Shown here one piece after another: positions 60,247-64,000 of a stretch of 64,000 nucleotides of DNA. The notes below the pieces were generated by a model. It was not told the origin of the DNA. It ran no database searches and worked only from the letters and a program-made list of their open reading frames with translations. Both the position numbers and the translations under genes were made by a program. This DNA comes from Paraburkholderia rhynchosiae (GTDB lineage Bacteria > Pseudomonadota > Gammaproteobacteria > Burkholderiales > Burkholderiaceae). The DNA is taken from contig NZ_PNXY01000016.1 of assembly GCF_002879865.1 (NCBI RefSeq), positions 62,001 to 126,000 on the forward strand, read 5' to 3'. The stretch's first letter is position 1. Every line of letters begins with the position of its first letter.

Positions 60247-61419
60247 GTGAGTTCTCGAGTCGTTATTGTTGGCGGCGGTGTTATCGGCAGTTCAATCGCA
60301 TTTTTCTTGCGAGCTTCGGACCCGGCAGTTGAGGTAACAGTGATTGAGCGGGACCCGAGCTATGCGAGGTCGTCGTCCGCGTTATCGGCCGCATCCATTC
60401 GACAGCAGTTCTCAACGCCTCTTTCCATTCAGATGTCGCTGTATGGAATCTGGTTCCTACGCAACATTGGCGACATTCTGGAGGTTGACGGTAACAAGCC
60501 TGCAATCGACCTTCATGAAGGTGGTTACCTGTTCCTCGCGACGCCTGCCGGCGAGGGCGTCCTACGCGAGAACCACGCCCTGCAAAGAAGCTTGGGCGCG
60601 AACATTGACTTTCTTTCGCCGAGTGCGCTGCAAGATAAGTTTCCGTGGCTTAACGTTGACGACCTCGCGGCGGGTGCATATGGCGTGAGTGGAGAAGGAT
60701 GGTTCGACGGTTACGGACTCGTGCAAGCGCTTCGGAAGAAAGCTCAATCGCTGGGTGCGCGTTACGTGCCGGCCGAGGTAATTGGACTCGAGCGCCAAGG
60801 TCACAAAATCACGCACGTAGTTGCCAACAACGGTCAGCAGTATGCCTGCGACACGCTTGTCAACGCAGCCGGTGCGTGGACTCGCAAGATTTCCGAGATG
60901 ATGGGAATCAACATTCCCGTCTATGCACGACGCCGAAGCATCTTCAACGTATCGTCGCCGGCGCGTCTCAGGAATGCCCCGTTGATGATTGACCCGACCG
61001 GTGTGTATTTCCGTCCAGAGGGCAAGACGTACATCACTGGAACCTCCCCGTCCGCAGACAGCGACCCCGACGACCTGCCGCTCGATGAAGTTGACCACAA
61101 CATTTTCGACGAGGTCATTTGGCCAACCCTTGCGAATCGCGTTCCGGAGTTTGAGGCGCTACGCGTCGAGAACTGCTGGTCTGGTTACTACGAATACAAC
61201 GTGTTTGACCATAACGCAATCATCGGATACCACCCGGACATTGACAACTGCGTCTTTGCCAATGGCTACAGCGGACACGGGCTCCAGCAAGGGCCGGCAA
61301 CTGGCCGAGGTGTGTCGGAATTGATTCTGAACGGCAAGTATTCCAGCCTCGATTTATCCTCGCTGAGTTGGGAGCGAGTTCTTGAGAATCGCCCAATCAT
61401 TGAAAAGAACGTCGTCTAA
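60247..61419 (+). CDS. FAD-dependent oxidoreductase, DAO family (candidate L-pipecolate / amino-acid oxidase)
   Basis: The product has 390 residues from GTG 60247, preceded by TGGAG. The FAD site is VVIVGGGVIGSSIAFFLRASDP. DAO-family features include ALSAASIRQQFSTPLSIQMSLYG, GEGWFDGYGLVQALRKKAQSLGARYV, LVNAAGAWTRKISEMMG and GYHPDIDNCVFANGYSGHGLQQGPATGR. The nearest known families are dimethylglycine/sarcosine dehydrogenase-like and FOXRED1-like enzymes. In this cluster oxidation of L-pipecolate, or of another secondary or D-amino acid, is the expected role (AmaA position), with electrons possibly going to the EtfBA encoded downstream. The substrate is inferred. Confidence 0.8.
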   Translation: MSSRVVIVGGGVIGSSIAFFLRASDPAVEVTVIERDPSYARSSSALSAASIRQQFSTPLSIQMSLYGIWFLRNIGDILEVDGNKPAIDLHEGGYLFLATPAGEGVLRENHALQRSLGANIDFLSPSALQDKFPWLNVDDLAAGAYGVSGEGWFDGYGLVQALRKKAQSLGARYVPAEVIGLERQGHKITHVVANNGQQYACDTLVNAAGAWTRKISEMMGINIPVYARRRSIFNVSSPARLRNAPLMIDPTGVYFRPEGKTYITGTSPSADSDPDDLPLDEVDHNIFDEVIWPTLANRVPEFEALRVENCWSGYYEYNVFDHNAIIGYHPDIDNCVFANGYSGHGLQQGPATGRGVSELILNGKYSSLDLSSLSWERVLENRPIIEKNVV

Positions 61420-61786
61420 TCCGAGCATCTTCTCAGTAGTGCTAAAGCGTTGGCACGACTCCGTCGGGCCAATGTTTTATGTCAAGGGTGTTCGCGAGTC
61501 CGTGCGGCTATAAAGGAAAGGTATTGACTGGGTGGGTCCTATCCCCTGAATTCAATACCGTTGCGACAGGGCTTGCGCGTCACAGTTCGTGTAATGAGGA
61601 TTATGCATTACATAGTGCGTAGATATCGTTTGATACGGGACTATTGGCTGCTCACAATGAATCCTCAAATTCTAGTTTGATACGAAAAGCGTCGACGGAC
61701 GGAGTTGGGTCTGAATGTGTTGCGCCGGACGAAGTTGAGACAGGGCGACGCCATAACTCATCGTTTGTCACTTATCGAGTAATTTC
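61420..61786. other. Intergenic region with repeats and inverted repeats before the aminotransferase
   Basis: No gene is supported in these 367 bases. Visible elements are an 8-bp inverted repeat GGTATTGA/TCAATACC (61520-61527, 61552-61559), TGTAATG/CATTACA (61590-61596, 61606-61612), and a 10-bp direct repeat GTTTGATACG (61628-61637 and 61675-61684). The last two are AT-richer and could be regulator sites for the aminotransferase-etf unit. Confidence 0.5.
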
Positions 61787-63007
61787 ATGTACGAGTTCAC
61801 CAGTCCGTTCCAGAGCCCTTCAGGCTCTCCCATTCGCGAACTGTTCAAGTATCTGAGCTTGCCTGGGATGATTTCATTCGCAGGTGGATATCCAGCCAGT
61901 GACCTCTTCGACGTGCAGGGGCTTGATGTGGCCGCCACGCGTGCGTATCGGACGCCAACTCGCTGCCTGCAATACGGGCCGACCGATGGTCTGCCGGAGC
62001 TTAAGAGCCAACTCCTTGCTCTGATGGGCCGTCGCGGTACTGCATGTTCGAACGATGAGCTCGTCGTCACGACCGGCTCTCAACAAGGTTTGGACCTTTT
62101 GCTTCGAATCTTCGTGTCGCCTGGTGACGCGGTATTGACTGAGCAGCCAGCGTATCCCGCGGCCTTGCAGGCGTTCAAGCTTCAACAGGCTCAAATAGTT
62201 ACCGTGCCCGTGGACAACGCCGGGCTCGACGTAGAGCGACTCTCGACGCTTCTTTCATCGGGCGCGGTAGACGCTCCCAAGTTGTTGTACACGGTTCCAA
62301 CCTTCGCAAACCCGACTGGCGGGAGCTTAAGCCGTGAACGTCGAGTCGCTTTGCTCAAACTCGCGGCGAAGTACAAGTTCGTTATCGTGGAGGATGACCC
62401 ATACGGCGACCTTCGCTTTGCGGGCGAGAAGCTACCGTCGATTCTGGAGCTGACTGCGCAAGTGGAAGGCTCACGAAACTGGGTTGTTCACTTCGCGAGC
62501 CTTTCGAAAATCGTCGCGCCCGGCCTTCGGGTCGGCTGGATGGTTGCACCTGCGGAAATCGCTCGACGCTGCGTTGTGGCCAAGCAGACAGTCGACCTTT
62601 GCAGCACGCCCTGGACCCAAGCAACCGTCGCTGAATATTTGATGGATGGCGGGCTTGAGCGCCACCTGTCTCGTATCGCCTCTATGTACGGTGTCAAAAG
62701 CCAGGCGCTTTGCAGGGAGCTGCGTGCCCAATTCGGTGATGCCATTAAGTTCCATCCGCCGGAAGGTGGAATGTTTGTTTGGGCTCGTATTGATGATGTT
62801 GACGCCGCGACGCTACTTAGCTGCGCCATCGAGAACAAGGTCATATTCGTGCCAGGAAAGGCCTTTTTCGCAGACAAGGTTGACCCATTCACGTTGCGGC
62901 TCTCGTTCGCAGCCCCTGGTGTCGAAGATATTAAAGAGGGTGTTAGGCGGCTGAAGCGCGCGTATGACGAGGCGCTTGCAGTTCAAAGTTCATCTGTCCA
63001 GTCGTAG
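61787..63007 (+). CDS. PLP-dependent aminotransferase, class I/II (2-aminoadipate aminotransferase / LysN-like)
   Basis: The product has 406 residues. The fold-type I aminotransferase has SFAGGYPASDLFD, LQYGPTDGLPELKSQL, TTGSQQGLDLLLRIFVSPGD, TVPTFANPTGGSLSRERR, IVEDDPYGDLRF and the PLP Lys in HFASLSKIVAPGLRVGWMVAP. The GG-YP opening and QYGPTDG signature are typical of the AAT group with LysN and 2-aminoadipate aminotransferases. It would convert 2-aminoadipate to 2-oxoadipate, the substrate of the DUF1338 enzyme at 56723. Other amino-acid substrates are possible. Confidence 0.86.
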   Translation: MYEFTSPFQSPSGSPIRELFKYLSLPGMISFAGGYPASDLFDVQGLDVAATRAYRTPTRCLQYGPTDGLPELKSQLLALMGRRGTACSNDELVVTTGSQQGLDLLLRIFVSPGDAVLTEQPAYPAALQAFKLQQAQIVTVPVDNAGLDVERLSTLLSSGAVDAPKLLYTVPTFANPTGGSLSRERRVALLKLAAKYKFVIVEDDPYGDLRFAGEKLPSILELTAQVEGSRNWVVHFASLSKIVAPGLRVGWMVAPAEIARRCVVAKQTVDLCSTPWTQATVAEYLMDGGLERHLSRIASMYGVKSQALCRELRAQFGDAIKFHPPEGGMFVWARIDDVDAATLLSCAIENKVIFVPGKAFFADKVDPFTLRLSFAAPGVEDIKEGVRRLKRAYDEALAVQSSSVQS

Positions 63008-63028
63008 TTGCGCGAAAGGATGCTCGAA

Positions 63029-63778
63029 ATGAAGATTTTGGTTGCTGTTAAGCGGGTGGTCGATGCGAATGTGAAGGTACGAGTCAAGGCCGACCAATCT
63101 GGCGTCGAACTCGCGAACGTGAAGTTCTCCATGAACCCGTTCGATGAGATTGCGGTCGAGGAAGCGGTCAGGCTGAAAGAAGCGGGGCGCGCGACTGAGG
63201 TCATAGCGGTTTCCGCAGGCTCGGCGCAGTGTCAGGAGACGCTTCGCACCGCCTTGGCTATCGGCGCGGACCGAGGCATTCACGTGAAGGTGGAAGGTGA
63301 ACTCCAGCAGCTTGGAGTTGCACGCATTCTCCAAGCGATTGTTGCCCGCGAGAACCCCGACCTGATCATCCTCGGAAAGCAGGCGATTGACGACGACGCA
63401 AACCAGACCGGTCAGATGCTCGCCGCCTTGGCCGACTTTCCGCAGGCGACGTTTGCATCACGCCTTCAAATCGAGGGCGGCACGGTTCTGGTTGGCCGTG
63501 AAATCGACGGCGGTGCTGAAACTGTAAGCATCAGGTTGCCGGCTGTTGTAACGACTGACCTACGTCTGAACGAGCCGCGCTATGTGACGCTTCCCAGCAT
63601 CATGAAAGCGAAGAAAAAGCCGATTGCGGTAGTCGAGGTTGCAGAACTCGGTGTCGATATCGTGCCACGACTCAAGACACTCAAGGTCACGGAACCTCCG
63701 CAGCGCAAGGCTGGTGTGATTGTCCAAGACACCGACGCGCTGGCGACCGCTGTAAAAAATACAGTTAAGATGGATTGA
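63029..63778 (+). CDS. etfB: Electron transfer flavoprotein beta subunit
   Basis: The product has 249 residues from ATG 63029, with AAAGGA eight bases upstream; the frame begins 21 bases earlier. EtfB motifs are MKILVAVKRVVDANVKVRVKADQSGVEL, FSMNPFDEIAVEEAVRLKE, DLIILGKQAIDDDANQTGQMLAALADFPQATFAS, and LPAVVTTDLRLNEPRYVTLPSIMKAKKKPI. It binds AMP and pairs with EtfA to carry electrons from flavoprotein dehydrogenases to the quinone pool. Its place in this cluster suggests a dedicated acceptor for the DAO-type enzyme or for a D-2-hydroxyglutarate dehydrogenase. Confidence 0.93.
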   Translation: MKILVAVKRVVDANVKVRVKADQSGVELANVKFSMNPFDEIAVEEAVRLKEAGRATEVIAVSAGSAQCQETLRTALAIGADRGIHVKVEGELQQLGVARILQAIVARENPDLIILGKQAIDDDANQTGQMLAALADFPQATFASRLQIEGGTVLVGREIDGGAETVSIRLPAVVTTDLRLNEPRYVTLPSIMKAKKKPIAVVEVAELGVDIVPRLKTLKVTEPPQRKAGVIVQDTDALATAVKNTVKMD

Positions 63779-63786
63779 GGTTTGAA

Positions 63787-64000
63787 ATGACGACATTAAT
63801 TATTGCAGAACACGACAACATCGAAATCAAGGCCTCAACACTGCATGCATTGACGGCAGCGCGCCAGATTGGCAAGCCAGTCCACGTGCTTGTCGCCGGC
63901 TATCAAGCAAGTCAGGTCGCGACGGCGGCGGCGAAGTTGGAAGGCGTCGAAAAGGTGTTGCTTGCCGACGCTGAACATGTTGCAGCAGGCCTTGCCGAGA
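63787..64000 (+). CDS. etfA: Electron transfer flavoprotein alpha subunit, 3' partial
   Basis: ATG 63787 lies eight bases after the etfB stop, with GAGG upstream. It opens MTTLIIAEHDNIEIKASTLHALTAARQIGKPVHVLVAG and continues to the window edge. This N-terminal domain is characteristic of EtfA. The FAD-binding C-terminal domain lies beyond the window. Confidence 0.92.
   Translation, partial: MTTLIIAEHDNIEIKASTLHALTAARQIGKPVHVLVAGYQASQVATAAAKLEGVEKVLLADAEHVAAGLAE

Noticed and set aside
1..64000. CRISPR arrays, tRNA/rRNA genes, prophage or conjugation modules, biosynthetic gene cluster
   Set aside because: No regularly spaced repeats, no tRNA-like cloverleaf noticed, and no Cas, phage structural, relaxase, NRPS or PKS motifs in any frame read.

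Overview
The window reads as a piece of a beta-proteobacterial accessory replicon, most likely Burkholderiaceae (Paraburkholderia, Caballeronia or Burkholderia). The reasons are its high GC, the many LysR/GcvA-type regulators, the density of small catabolic operons for sugars, aromatics and amino acids, and proteins that resemble families common in that group (YdiJ-type dehydrogenase, BKACE, SphA-like outer-membrane protein, DUF1338/HglS). No rRNA, tRNA, CRISPR array or phage module was seen. The taxonomic call is inference.

Layout. 1-3.8 kb: a partial lambda-crystallin-type 3-hydroxyacyl-CoA dehydrogenase, an AldB/ExaC-type aldehyde dehydrogenase and two small hypotheticals. 4-6.4 kb: an EAL-domain c-di-GMP phosphodiesterase candidate followed by an ArgP-like LysR regulator. 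6.8-7.2 kb: an IS30 transposase remnant. 7.5-12.1 kb (minus strand): an intact sugar uptake operon (amidohydrolase/lactonase, periplasmic binding protein, permease, double ATPase). 12.3-17.9 kb (plus strand): a decayed counterpart in which the LysR regulator, SDR, MFS transporter and transketolase genes all carry stops, frameshifts or deletions, followed by a shredded group II intron reverse transcriptase.

18-29.3 kb: what looks like a functional uronic-acid/glucuronide scavenging locus. It has uronate dehydrogenase, a LacI regulator, a PotABCD-like ABC importer, a GH3 lipoprotein glycosidase and a GH79 (beta-glucuronidase-like) lipoprotein. Two near-identical operators (GAAAAACGTTTTCCCA) lie in front of udh and upstream of the importer. 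29.4-35.8 kb: a lactonase / MFS / YdiJ (D-2-hydroxyglutarate dehydrogenase) operon with a divergent LysR. 36-38.8 kb: a RarD-like transporter and a quinone oxidoreductase-LysR pair.

39-55 kb: a large catabolic cluster with three divergent or separate transcription units. It encodes MFS transporters, BKACE, a cupin, two FAH-family hydrolases, a thioesterase, an outer-membrane channel protein, a Rieske protein, a two-domain extradiol dioxygenase, a flavin monooxygenase, an ornithine-cyclodeaminase-like enzyme, a DapA-like aldolase and a semialdehyde dehydrogenase. A TetR regulator ends it. ATACGA-type operator motifs recur at the promoters. The gene set fits ring hydroxylation, meta cleavage and chain shortening of an unidentified aromatic or heterocyclic compound.

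55.6-64 kb: a lysine / 2-aminoadipate catabolic cluster. In order it has LysR, a DUF1338 (HglS-type) enzyme that would make D-2-hydroxyglutarate, a broken FAD-binding D-2-hydroxyacid dehydrogenase, an ALDH7 aminoadipate-semialdehyde dehydrogenase, a DAO-type flavoprotein, an aminotransferase, and EtfB plus partial EtfA. The intact ydiJ at 29-32 kb could supply the missing D-2-hydroxyglutarate dehydrogenase step. That link is a hypothesis.
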